From contig CM053146.1 in assembly GCA_028571685.1 (NCBI GenBank), positions 110,707,431 to 110,771,430 of the forward strand: a stretch of DNA of 64,000 bases. Direction: 5' to 3'. The notes under the pieces are model-generated. The model did no database searches. It was not told the DNA's origin and saw only the letters and a program-made list of their open reading frames with translations. The position numbers and the translations under genes are program-made. The DNA is from Heterohyrax brucei. Lineage: Eukaryota > Chordata > Mammalia > Hyracoidea > Procaviidae. The number at the start of each line of letters is the position of its first letter. Position 1 is the first letter of the stretch. Positions 1-12,000 of the stretch are shown here, in pieces.

Positions 1-21
1 TAATAGTCCTAAACCTTGGTA

Positions 22-182
22 GGGGAACCCTGGTGGCTTAGTGGTTAAGTGCTATGTCTGCTAACCAAAAAGTTGGCAGTTTGAATCTGCGAGGTACTCT
101 TTGGAGACTCTATGGAGCAGTTCTACTCTGTCCTATAACTTGCTATGAGTTGGAATCAACTCAGTGGCAATGGGTTCAAACC
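22..182 (+). mobile_element. AfroSINE-type SINE
   Basis: tRNA-like head GGAACCCTGGTGGC with box A (TAGTGGTTAAGTG) and box B (GGCAGTTTGAATCTG), body CTCTATGGAGCAG, tail GAGTTGGAATCAACTCA. First of three head-to-tail copies. Confidence 0.9.
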
Positions 183-183
183 G

Positions 184-335
184 TAGTGCTATGGTGGTTA
201 AGTGCTAAAGCTGCTACTCCAAAGGACAGCAGTTCAGATATGCCAGATGCTCCTTGGAAACTCTGTGGAGCAGTTCTACTTTGTCCTATAGGGTTACTAT
301 GAGTCGAAATCAACTCGATAGCACTGTGTGGGTTA
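184..335 (+). mobile_element. AfroSINE-type SINE
   Basis: Second copy of the array; degraded head (TGGTGGTTAAGTGC), body CTTGGAAACTCTGTGGAGC, tail GAGTCGAAATCAACTCG. Confidence 0.88.
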
Positions 336-349
336 AACAGCAATAAGAA

Positions 350-505
350 AAATCCTGATGGCATAGTGGTTATATACTACTGACACTAAACAGAAGGTTT
401 AGCAATTCAAATCAGCCCAGTGCTCCTTGGAAACCTATGGGGCAGTTCTACTCTGACCCATAGGTTAGCTGTAAGTTGGAATCAACTTGATGACAGTGGG
501 TATTC
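350..505 (+). mobile_element. AfroSINE-type SINE
   Basis: Third copy of the array; head AATCCTGATGGCATAGTGG, tail AAGTTGGAATCAACTTGA. Confidence 0.88.
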
Positions 506-654
506 TTATTGCAATTTTTTACATTATTAGTGCAAAAATTATTACAAAATAAATTGTAATTACACAATAGGATGTATTTTGTAATAAATTTTGCATTGAA
601 AACATTAAAAATTAGAATAGAAATACCTTAGTACAAGGTGAAAAAAACCTTTTG

Positions 655-790
655 CCATTGAATTGATTCTGACTTATAGTGACCCTACAGGACAGAGTTG
701 AACTGCCCTATAGAGTTTCCATGCAGTGCCTGGTAGATCTGAGCTGCTGCTCTTTTGTTTAGCAGTTGTAACTACAACTACAGTTGTAAC
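655..790 (-). mobile_element. AfroSINE-type SINE, antisense
   Basis: Reverse-strand tail (GAATTGATTCTGACTTATAG) and body (AACTGCCCTATAGAGTTTCC); head decayed. Confidence 0.8.
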
Positions 791-1534
791 CTGTAGGTTA
801 ATGGAGTTTCTAAAAGGGTCACAGAAGCTTTCAATTGTATTTGGTCTAGGTCAAATTGAGAAAGCTTTGGAGAGATACTTCTAGGGTAGAGATTCCGTGA
901 GAAGATAGATGAACCAGATGTTAACAATGAATAACTTGTGTTTCTATATATTTTTTTATTGTTTCAGAATTTTAATTTTCTAATTTAATTTTGAATTAAT
1001 ATGGTTTATAATTGAAGTTATTGTCCTTTTCACCTGTAGTATTGAAAAGTTTGCTGACATAAAATACTCCTTTGTTCTTCCATTCAGCAAGTATATCCCA
1101 AGAATCTTAGCATTTATACCAAGAAACAGTAATACTTGAGTGAGTCTTTCTTTGATCTGAGAACTTCTCAACACAGGAAACTCAGGTCCAAAAGACACGC
1201 TCTGCTGTTGGTGCTGCTTTCTTAATGTTACGAGGTTCTCAGCTCTGTGCTTACTTCCCTTTCCTTTTATCTTTTGTAGGGTAAAAGGATAAAAAATGGT
1301 GCAAGCCACATTCCAGGGAAACTCCCTTTACATTGGAGCAGGAATGTGATCTTAGGAAGGATTTTATAGTTTCACCCCAATTCTCTTTAACATGGTCCAG
1401 TCCATTAACCGCGGGCAGAGATTAGGATTTACAGCATAAGAAAATCACAAAATGGAAGGCAATTACACAATACCGGGAATCACGCCCCAGCCATATTGCT
1501 ACACACACTTTGGGGGGAACACTACTCAAACCAT
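791..1534. other. Noncoding, nothing recognised
   Basis: A/T-rich sequence with no exon-like frame or repeat I recognise. The short frame at 980-1309 (minus) has no known motif. Confidence 0.5.
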
Positions 1535-1662
1535 GACAATGATCCTATAGGACTGAGTAGAGCTGCCCCATGTGGTTTCCAGGGAACATCTGATGGATTC
1601 GAACTGTTGACTTTTCAGCTAGCAGCCATAGTTCCTAACCACTGTACTACCAGGGTTTCCCA
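1535..1662 (-). mobile_element. AfroSINE-type SINE, antisense
   Basis: CCTATAGGACTGAGTAGAGC...CTACCAGGGTTTCCC: antisense body and head. Confidence 0.85.
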
Positions 1663-2105
1663 AAGGTGCAAGGAAGGAGGGAATGCAGCCTGGGGACACC
1701 TAGGAAGGTTTGGGAAGGCTTGAGCTGATTTTTAGTGCATAAGGGCAGTCTACAGAGAGCCAAGGGGCTAGGGGAGAAGGAAGTGAGGGGAGGGAGAACA
1801 TAGCACAGAAGGGGGAGTGGGTAGGGTATCTGGGTGTGTTTGGAGCCTCAGGTTCCTTGGTGTTGGTGGAATCTGTGAGGTCTGTGTGAGTGTGTATGAG
1901 GAGATGGGGGGTGGGGGGCTGAGGTGAGATGGGGGAAGATGAGCAGGGCTCAGGCCACAAAGATTCTTGAATTCTAGAACCAACTATATGGCCTACCTAC
2001 TGAATGAAATAAATGGGAGGATACTGACAACTTTTAATTAGGGGACTGATGATCCAGTTTGCATTTTAAAAAGCATAATTTCAAAAAATCCATTTTTTAA
2101 AAATT
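1663..2105. other. Noncoding, purine-rich
   Basis: The plus strand is G/A-rich (1740-1950). No gene signal. Confidence 0.5.
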
Positions 2106-5100
2106 TTCATTGTTAGATGTCAAGATGGTTCTGACTCATAGTGACTGTATGCACAACAGAAGAAAACACTGCCAAGTCCTGGGCCATCTTCACATTGTTG
2201 TTACCCTTGAATCCATTGTTGCAGACACTTGGTCAACCCATCTGCTTGAAAGTCTTTTTCTATTCCACTGACTCTCTGCTTCACTAAGCAGGATGTCCTG
2301 TTTTAGGGACTGATCCCTCCAGATAATGTTCAAAGTATGTCAGACGAAGTCTAGCCACCTTTCTTTCTAATAAGCATTCTGGTTGTACTTCTTCCAAGAC
2401 AGATGTGTTCATGTATCTTAGTCCTTGAAGTGACATCTTTGTTTTCTAATACTTTAAAGAGATCTTTTGCAGCAGACTTGTCTGAAGAAACAGGCTGCTT
2501 GATTTCTTGACTGCTGCTTCCATGTGTGTTAATAGTGGATCCAAGTAAAATGAAACCCTTGACAAATTTAGTCTTTTTTGCCTTTATTATGATGTTGCTT
2601 ATTGGTCCAGTTGTGCCTATTTTTGTTTTCTTTATGTTGAGATGTAATCCATTGGCTGTGATCTTTGTTCTTCATCAGTAAGTGCTTCATGTCCTCCTCA
2701 TTTTCAGCAAGGAAGATTGTGTCATGTGCATATCAAAAGTCGTTAATGAGTATTCTTCTAATCTTGATGCCAAATTCTTTTCTATATAATCCAGCATCTC
2801 ATTATTTGCTCAGTATACAGTGTGGTGGAAGGATACAACCCTAATACATCCTTTTCTTTTCATTAAACCATTAGGTATACCAGTATTTTGTTCAAATGAC
2901 TGCCTTTTGGACTATGTACAGGTTCCTCATGAGAACAATTAAGTGTTCTGGAATTCCCATTCTTCAAAATGTTATCCCTAATTTGTAGTGATCCGCACAG
3001 TTGAATGTCTTTGCACAGTCAATAGAACACAAGTAAACATCTTTTTTGGTATTGTCTGCTTTCAGCCAAGATCCATCTGACATCAGCAGTGGCATCCCTG
3101 ATTTCACATCCTCTTCTAAATCCAGTTGATTTTTGGTAGATCCCTGTCAATGTGTGGCTGCAACTGCTTTTGAATGATCTTCAGCAAAATTTTGCTTGCA
3201 TGTGATATTAATGATATTGTTTGATAATTTCCACGTTCAGTTGGATTGCTTTTCTTTGGAGCAGGTACAAATATGGATTTCTTCTAGTTTGTAGGCCAGT
3301 TAGCTGTCTTCTGAATTTCTTGGCATAGGCAAACAAGCACCTCCAGTGCCGCATCCCTTTATCGAAACATTTCAATTAATATTTCATCAGTGTCTGGACC
3401 CTTGTTTTAGGCCAATGCTTTCAGTATAACTTGGACCTCTTTTTTCAGTATCATTGGTTCATAATCACATGCTGCCTCCTGAAATGGCTGAACGTCAACT
3501 AGTTCTTCTTGGAAATGTGATTCTGTATGTTCTTTCCATTGTATTTTGATGCCACCTGTGTCTTTTAATATTTTCCACATAGAATTCTTCAATATTGCAA
3601 GCCGAGGCTTGAATTTCTTCCTTAATTCTTTCAGCTTGAGAAATACCAAGTGTATTCTTCCCTTTTGGTTTTTTATTTCCAGGTCTTTGCACATCATTGC
3701 TGTATAGTACTTTACCTTGTCTTCTCGTTGCCCTTTGAAATCTTTCTGTTCAACTCTTTTACTTCATCATTCCTTACTTTTGACTCAGTTACTCTATGTT
3801 AAAGAGCAACTTTCACCATTTCTTCGGATGTCATTTTGGTCTTTTCTTTCTTTCCTGTCTTTCTAATGACCTCTTGCTTTCTTCAGGAATAATGTCCTTG
3901 ATGTTGTTCTACAGTTCTTCTGGTGTTTGGTGTTTAGTATTCAATGCATCGAATCTATTCTTGAGATGATCTCTACATCTAGGTGGGATGTATCCAGATC
4001 ATACTTTGACCCTCTAATTTTCTTCACCTTCAACGTGAACTTGCATATCAGCAACTGATGGTCTGTTCCACAGTTGGCTCCTGGCTTTGTTCTGACTGAT
4101 AATATTGAACTTTTCCATTGTCTTTTTCCCAGGTATAGTCTATTTGTTTCTGTTTCCATCTCACTAGGTCCCTGTATATAGTCACTGTTTATGTTGTTGA
4201 GAAAAGGTATTTGCAATGAGGAAGTTGTTGGTCTTGCAAAATTCTATCATGTGGTCTCTGACACTGTTTCTTTTACCAAAGCCGTATCTTCTAATTACCA
4301 GTCCTTCTTGGTTTCCAAATTTCATATTCCAATCACCAGTAATTATCAGTGCATCTTGAATGCATGTTTGATAAACTTCAGGCTACAGAAGTTTGTACAG
4401 ATTTTTAATTTCTTCATCTTTGGCCTTACTGGTTACTGGGTAAATTTGAATAACAGTTGTATTAACTGATTTTCCTTGTAGGTACATGGATATTATCCTA
4501 TCACTGACAGGACTGTACTTCAGGACAGATCTTGAATTGTTCTTTTTGGTGATGAATGTAACACCATTCCTCTTCAGTTTGCCTTTCCTGTCATAGAAGA
4601 CCTTATGGTCGATATGACTATTGCCTTGTTCTGAGTGATAATATTGAAATTTTCTGTTGTCTTTTTGACTTCTTCACTGCAGATATCTTTTCTCAACAGC
4701 ATAGACTATTGCCTACAACTAGGACTCAAAACGGCCGCTGTCACTGTTATCTAGGATATCGATGTTTGTGTGTTCCATTTCATTTTCTGTACTTTCTCAT
4801 TTTCCTAGATTCATACTCCATACAGTCTACATTCTGATTATTAATGGATATTTGCAGCTGTTTCTTCTCAGTTTAAATCATGCCACATCAGCAAATGAAA
4901 GTGGTGAAAGCTTAATTCCAGCCACATCCTTAAGTGTGACTGTGCTTTGAAGAGGCAGCTCTTTCCTGGTCATATTATAAGTGTCTTCCAACCAGAGGAG
5001 CTCATTCTGGTGGTATATCAGTGTTCTGCTGCTTTCACCTGGCTATTTTTCACAAGTAGACTGCCAGGCCCTTCTTCCTAGTCTGTCTTAGTCTAGAAGC

Positions 5101-5228
5101 TCCTCTGAAACCTGTCCACCCAGGAAAACCCTCCCAGTATTTCAAATCTCGGTGGCAAATCTTCCAGTATTGCAGCAACACACAAGCTACCACAGTATGA
5201 CAAACTGACAGACACGTGGTTGTTTTTA
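2106..5228 (-). mobile_element. RTE (BovB-like) LINE, near full length, dead
   Basis: Minus-strand element of about 3.1 kb, the usual RTE length. Endonuclease-like part near 4216-3941 (GANCGTDHQLLICKF), linker near 3697-3407 (WKEHTESHFQEELVDVQPFQ), 3' end near 2106 ending in the sequence shared with the SINE tails. Frames are broken by many stops and shifts. It lies antisense upstream of the CASP8 DED2 exon. Confidence 0.85.
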
Positions 5229-5349
5229 GTAGACCATGTTTGTACTTTACGATGAAGGACAAAAGAAAACCAAGATTAATTTAACTGAAATTAACTGAAA
5301 GGCAAAGCTGCTCGAATTTGAAATTCTGTTCAGGGTGGGATAGTTGGAC

Positions 5350-5741
5350 ATTTGTTGTTGTTATTGTTGGGTGCCATCGAGTTGATTTCAACTTACAGTG
5401 ACTCCATGTGACAGAGAAGAACTGCCTCTGAGGATTTTCTAGGCTGTAATCTTTACAGGGAGCACTGGTGGTGCAGGGATTAAGAGTCCAGCTGCTGACC
5501 AAAGACTGGCAGTTTGAATCTGCTAGCTGCTACTTAGATGCCCTACGGGACAGTTTTACTCTGTCCTATAGGGTCACCATGAGTCAGTATAGACTCAACA
5601 GCAGTGGGTTTCATTTTTTTGGTTTTAATCTTCACAGGGGCAGTTTAGCAGGTCTTTCTCTGGCAGAGCTGCTGGGTGGGTTCCAACTGTCTACCTTGCA
5701 TTACAGCTGAGCTCTTAACTGTTGTGCCGTAGTTGGTACAT
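5350..5741 (-). mobile_element. AfroSINE (longer subfamily), antisense, interrupted
   Basis: Antisense tail and body at 5350-5460, resumed at 5626-5741 (CAGGTCTTTCTCTGGCAGAG), split by a sense SINE. Confidence 0.8.
5461..5625 (+). mobile_element. AfroSINE nested in another SINE
   Basis: Sense copy flanked by near-identical 14-bp duplications TAATCTTTACAGGG (5447-5460) and TAATCTTCACAGGG (5626-5639). Confidence 0.88.
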
Positions 5742-5897
5742 TACCAAGTAGCTTTCTGTGTCGCTACATTGGTCTCGTAATGTCATGTCACTGTCTTTAA
5801 AGGGAAGTCATTGGAATCAAGTCTACCGTGGCTCTGTATTTCAAATGGGAACTTATATGAGGAAGTATTTCTAAAGTGGCTTCATTTTCTACTGCAG

Positions 5898-6003
5898 GGT
5901 CATGCTTTATCAGATTTTTGAAGACGTAAGCAAAGAGGAGTTAAAGTCCTTTAAGTTTCTCTTGAGGAAGGAGATTCCCAAGTGTAAACTGGATGATGAC
6001 ATG
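5898..6003 (+). CDS. CASP8: CASP8 exon: start of DED2
   Basis: Acceptor ctgcag, donor ATG|GTAAGA. The exon begins with the third base of an Arg codon, then reads [20 protein letters not shown] and on to DDDM. It covers helices 1-3 of the second death-effector domain, including the conserved FKFLL patch used for FADD and caspase-8 chain assembly. Confidence 0.93.
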
Positions 6004-9000
6004 GTAAGACTGCTACCGTGCCAAGATTCATTACAGGGAATTGGTCAGGTGGTGAGAATTTCCAAGATTGAAGAGGAGGGAGGGTTCTTTAAGGACAAGC
6101 AACCTAGATTCCCGTATTTTAACTAGGGGAGAAGAAAGATGTCAGGCATGGATTTTATAGATATAATTCCTTTGTAGACTATAAAGTGCTGCTCACATTA
6201 ACTGTCAGGAGAGAAGATGGGCTGTTTGTTGGGGCCCTGCCCAGCAGAGCCGGAAGACAAATGTGGGCCTGTGGCATTCCCCTCATTTCTGTAGTCCCTG
6301 AAACAGCCTGGAACTTGGAACTGGGGTAGAAGTGGGGTGGGAGCTCAGGTGCCGAGCTGGATTGGGTGGCAGAGACAAGGTAGAGGTGTAAGGTGGTCCC
6401 CAGGGTCCATTGTGGCGATCAGGCTGCTGCGTCTCAGCCAGGTGCTTCAGGCTGCTTCCCAATGGCCACACTGACATGGCTTCTATTCTGTCACTCGTGT
6501 CTTTCTGGCCCAGTAAACACAGCTGGCCCTACCTCCACATCTCCTTGTAGTCTATTGGCTTTCTAAGACCAGCATACCCTCTCTTGGAAAGCAGAAGAGG
6601 GCCTTTGGTTTTGAGAAAGTGGAAGCAAGAAAAAAAATGTCATCAAAAAACCAGTGTCACTCAAATCAGGCTTCCAACTTTGTTTCTCCTCCTGCTAGAC
6701 TTTGCTGGATATTTTCATAGAGATGGAGAAGAGGGTCATCCTGGGAGAAAAAAACGTGGACACCCTGAAAAGAATCTGCGGCCAAATCAATCCGAGCCTG
6801 CTGTCGAAAATCAGCATTTATGAAGAGTTAAGCAGAGGTAGATGTGACCTGACAGCAAGTGTGTTTTGAAATCGTGTCCTAAAATTGGCAGGGCCTTCCG
6901 TCATCACAACTGCTTCTAACCAAATGTGGGGGCGGGTTTCTTTTTAATTCAGATGGAAGAGGCAGCCTTGGAAGAAGTTCAGATGGATCTTCAAATGGTA
7001 ACACTTGGAAATAATGTTTTCACCACTTAATTTACTGTCACCTCTATGAACTTTCTGCCACGTCCACATCTTAATGGACATATTGTCCTGATACCAGGAA
7101 AAAGCTTTGGTGACTATTGGCATTCACATCTTCTACACGTTGAAAGATGTAAAAAGAGTCGTCAAAAGACAAACCTCAACAAGTTTGAAACAGGGACAGA
7201 ATTTGCCCTTCTTTCCCTACTCCCTCCTTCCCTCCCTCCCCCCTCCTTCCTCCCTCCCTCCCTCTCTCCCTTCCTTCCCTCCTTTTTTCCTTCCTTCCTC
7301 CCTCCCTTCCTTCCTCTCCCTCCCAGCTTGTCTCCCTCCATCTTTCCTCCCTCTCTGTCCCTCCCTCCTCCCTTTTCTGTTTCTCTGTTTTTTCCCTCCT
7401 TTCTCTCTCTTTCTCCCACTCTCTCTTGCTAGCTTGCTAGCTTGCCTTCTTGTGTGATGCACTGGGTAGTTGAGTTCAAGGACTCCCTAGTGGCATAAAT
7501 GGTTGAACACTTGCCTACCAGCCAAAGTTGGTGGATCAGACTCATTCAGAGACACCTTAGAAGGCAGGTCTGGCAGGCTGCTTTGGACCAGTCATAGTCT
7601 TTAAAACCCTGTGGAGGAGTGCTGTTCTGCACATATAGGTAAACTATATTCAAGATATTTCCAGAATTCTTTGGTTACATCACTTACCCCTTCAGCTAAA
7701 ATAATTTAGTCTGCCCTTCCTGACAGAGGCTCTTTGACTGAATGTGAGTTGAGTCATTCATTGTCTAGGCACCACCTGCCTGCCTCACCCTGGAATAGCT
7801 CCAGCCAGGTTTTACGTTTTATGTCAGAGAAGGAATTCAGTCCAATCTGCTGTCCTTTTTTCTACCTGGGTAAACTAGACCCAACAAGGAGAAGGGAATC
7901 TCAAGAAGAATCATCTTCACAATTTTGATTATTGAAAAATTACCTCTGACTATAAAAATGACAGGAAACTGTGGTGGCATAGTGAGAAAAGTGCTACATC
8001 TGCTAACCAAAAGGTTGGCAGTTCCAATCCGCCAGGTGCTCCTTGGAAACTCTATGGATCAATTCTATTATGAGTTGGAGCCAACTCAACAACAGTGGGT
8101 TTTTGTAAAAATTATGCATCTTCACTGAAGATTATTTTAAATTCAGAGGAATTAAAAAAAAAAAAAACCCAGGAGTCCCATCACCCTATAAATACGAATA
8201 TTGGAATATTTTTGTTATATTTTCAACTTGGCTTTGTATGTTTCTGTGTGTATATGTGTGTATGTGTGTGCAGCGATCCAATTTGTTTTGGCTCCTTCTT
8301 TGTTAAGCACTGTAGTTGTTAGGTGCTGGCAAGTTCATTTCAACTCACATCGACCCCATGAGACACAGTAGAACTGTGCTGGCAAGTGTAATCTTTACAT
8401 GAGTAGATGGCCAGGTCTTATCTCCCACAGATCCACTCATACGGTCAAGCTTTTGTTTATAATAGGTGAGCGCTCACCCTTTGCACCACCAGGCTTCCTT
8501 GTGAAAGAAGAAGCCTAAGGGATGTTGATGCAACATCCTTCTAACTGCACACCAGCCTGAGCTCATGGCACTAAAGGGTTAAAATTCTTTGAAATCAGTC
8601 ATTTACTGAGTTAGTGCTTTCCAGGAGTTTTACTAGACAGTATCTCAGAAATACCACATAATGCAGCCTAGCCATGCGGAGGAATATAAAATCACGGCGC
8701 TTCTTGGCGGTAGTTCTCCCTTTGGGGAGGAGACCTGGTGTTTCCAGAAGCAGGTTAATTGCTCAGCCTTCAGAATTCCCACGGACTGAAAGATATATTC
8801 AAGATCTTTGAATTTTAATTTTAGTCTTTGAATTTTAATTTTTAAATGGACCTTATGTTGTCCTAAAGGAGCCTTGGTGATGCAGTGGTTAAGTGCTCCG
8901 CTGCTAACCGGTGGCTGCTCTGCAGGAGAAAGATGTGGCAGCCTGCTTCCATGAAGATTCCAGCCTTGGTAACCCTGCGGGGCAGTTCCTGCTCCCTGTG

Positions 9001-12000
9001 CGTTGGAATCAACTTGACTTGGCCGCTGTTGAATGCTGTCCTAGCTGCTACATTTTTTTTTTTTTTTTTTTTTTACCAAAGTACTTTGCCTACCATGTCT
9101 CATTCTAGATGTGTCTCTTGATTACTTGCAGGGGAGGAGTTGTTGGCAGAGCTGACTATCTCTGACTGTCCTAGAGAACTGAGAAGTGAGTCACAGGTAG
9201 GCAGACACCCCAATCGCTCTTTCCTTTTGCTTTGCAGATGCTAATTATTGTATTCATTAGATTTTTAAACTACCAGATAAATCAGCAAGGAACGGAAACT
9301 TACAAATTTCTAGGAAAATAGAAGTTACAAAAAGACATTTAGAATGTGGCTTTAAAATTTTTTTTTAATTGTCATCTCTTCAGTTTTCTTTGGCTTGGCT
9401 CTTCAGTTTTCAGTAAATTAAATTTTAATTTTCAAACAAAAGACAAAATTGTTGGAACGGTTGGAGGGTGAAAAGGATAGGAAACTGCCTCTGTAATCTT
9501 CCCAGGAACAGTATCAGCCTGAAGATGGAAGACTATGGGGAGAGCATATGCAGCAGGGTTGGAAAAGGCAAAGAAGGCTTGTCTCCTAGTTTGACATTTG
9601 AAAATATTTCTCCGCTGTAATTAAATATGAGTAGCGAACTTTCATGATTTAGCAGCCTTTGTATCTTCATCTTGATAAAATCAGTTCAATAATTTCATTC
9701 CTAGGTCTAACAGTGATGTCATGGGTAAGAGCTCAGCTGTTAACCGGAAGTCTGGCAATTCAAATCCACTCCTTAGAAAACCCATGGGACAGTTCTACTC
9801 TGTCCTATAATGTCACTATGAGTCAGAATCAGCTCAGTGGCAACTGTTTTGTTTTTTTTTTTAAAGACATAACAGCTTCAGTTTATGTAATATTTAACAA
9901 TTACCAAATGCATTCTGACTCATCAGCCCATTCCCTCCTGCCTCGGTGCTATTTGCTATCAGGCTCCTCACCAGACCTCTCTCAGCCTGAAAATTGAAGA
10001 TTAACCAAAGTAATGTGGCACTTTGTAAACAAAACCCTGCAAGTATTATCCTCATTGAACAACTAAAGTTATTGAGTCTAGGACAGACTACATTGCTCTT
10101 ATGTGTCATGAAGTTCATTCCAGCTCATAGTGACCTGACCCTATGGGACAGTGTTTCCCGGACTGCAAATCTCAATGGGAGTAGATCGCCAGGTCTTTCT
10201 CCTGCAGAGCTGTTGGTAGGTTCAAACTACCAGCTGTTTTATTAGCTGCCAAGTATTTAATGGTTGTCCTACCAGGGCTCCTTACAGGTCAGGTGACTTA
10301 CCCAAAGTCTGATGGCTATTAAGTCAGAGAGACAGGAATTCCACCCTCTAGCAGGACTGCTTCTCTACCTCAAGACTTGCATCTAAGTGCCAACCAATGT
10401 CAGCACTGAAACTGTCCTGGGAACATGAGCAGGACACAGGGCCACCTCTAACAGGTTCTGTAAAGTCCTTCAGTCTGGATGCTGGGATCTGCAACATAGC
10501 CACAGCCTGCCTGACTAATGCATCTCACTCCAACAGCTCCTGTGGTCCTGAGAGCTTAAGATATCAGCTTTAAAAAGCCTGGAGACCACACCATGTCATG
10601 TCTGAAGAGCAGGCACCTAGCTTAGTGTAGAACCCCAGCCGAGCTGAGGAGAAAGCCAAGAGAAGCAGAAGGTCATGGAGGGGCAGCCATTCATTCAATC
10701 AGCAACTCTTGATTGAACACTTCCAAGTTCTTAGATTTAGTCCCTAGCACGGATGGTATCTGTCTGAAGGAGTCTTCTGTAAACTAAGAGAAGCAAATAA
10801 TCATACTAAAAGTAATGACAACAATCTCGATATATGTGCAATATGTTCAGAAGGCCCAAAAGTTGGGGCCTTGACTTTACACGCTAACTTTGGGGCAAAA
10901 GTCTTGGGGAGATCCAGGAACAGGTGGAAACTCATTCTTCAGAGAAAGAGTCTCAAGGTGGATTGGAACAATGGAAAGCCAACCTGGCTCAGGGGACAGC
11001 CCAACATCTTACTGTGGATTGTTTGTTCACATCTTTAATGTTTGTCCCACAGAGTCAGCTCCTAGATTGGGTTTTTGTTTTCCAGATATTGCACAAAGTT
11101 TACCCAATGAAAAGCAAGCCTCGGGGATACTGTTTGATCTTCAACAATTATACATTTGAGGAAGCACGGAAGAATGGGCCCAAGCATAGCAACTTGAAGG
11201 ATAGACATGGAACAGACTTGGATGCAGGTTAAGTATAATCCAAAATAGAAAAGTGAAATATTTCTTATACCTATGCTTTTAACCAAAAGGAGAGAACAGA
11301 AAGTACCCACAGGACCATGTTTGTTTGTTTTTGAAAAAAAGGATGCAACCGAATTTCCCGGTGGAGGTGAAGAACAATCTTAAATATTTGTTAACTTGTT
11401 CATTTTTGTTTTAAAGAAGTTAAATTTTTTCAAAGCATGGCATATATGAAGTATTACATCCTACTAAAAGTCAGCTTATTAAAAGCTGCAGTAAGACTTG
11501 TTTTTAATTCAACTAAATATAAAATGTGAAGTGCGCTAAGTAAAAAAACTGCCTTGATAGCAAGACCACTTATATAAGGTGTGTTTGCAAGAGTTGAGTT
11601 ACTTAATGCAGCAGAAATTACAGGTCCTTCACATGTTTCAAATATTAAACTAGCTAGAAATGCTTTTGGACAGTCTCTTTAAGCTCTGATTGAGAACTTA
11701 CAAGTTACATTTAAAAAAAATTGTGGCATATGAATATAAAAATGACTTCAACTAAAAATAATAATAGAAATAATCCACTCTGACCACTGTGATTATTAAG
11801 ACTTTTGATTTGACTTGATGTTCATGACAGATAACGACATTTTGCAAAGTTTAGAAAATCAATGTAGGCTGATGATAATCATCAGGACTCTGAAATGATT
11901 CCTGTTAACAGCTGATTTGTTATTCAAGCAAATCAATTCTGTGGTTTTACAAAACCGCAGGTGAAGTCTGTCGAGTGTGTCGTTCATCATCATACATCTT

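Noticed and set aside
22-95. tRNA-like sequence with A and B boxes
   Set aside because: It is the head of a SINE, repeated dozens of times in the window, with no sign of a functional tRNA fold.
1-5897. CASP8 first DED exon within the window
   Set aside because: I looked for DED1-like text in the non-repeat parts and found none; the exon is probably further left.
7046-7462. Proline/serine-leucine and Arg/Glu-Gly-rich frames of 81-128 codons on both strands
   Set aside because: They are translations of the polypyrimidine tract.
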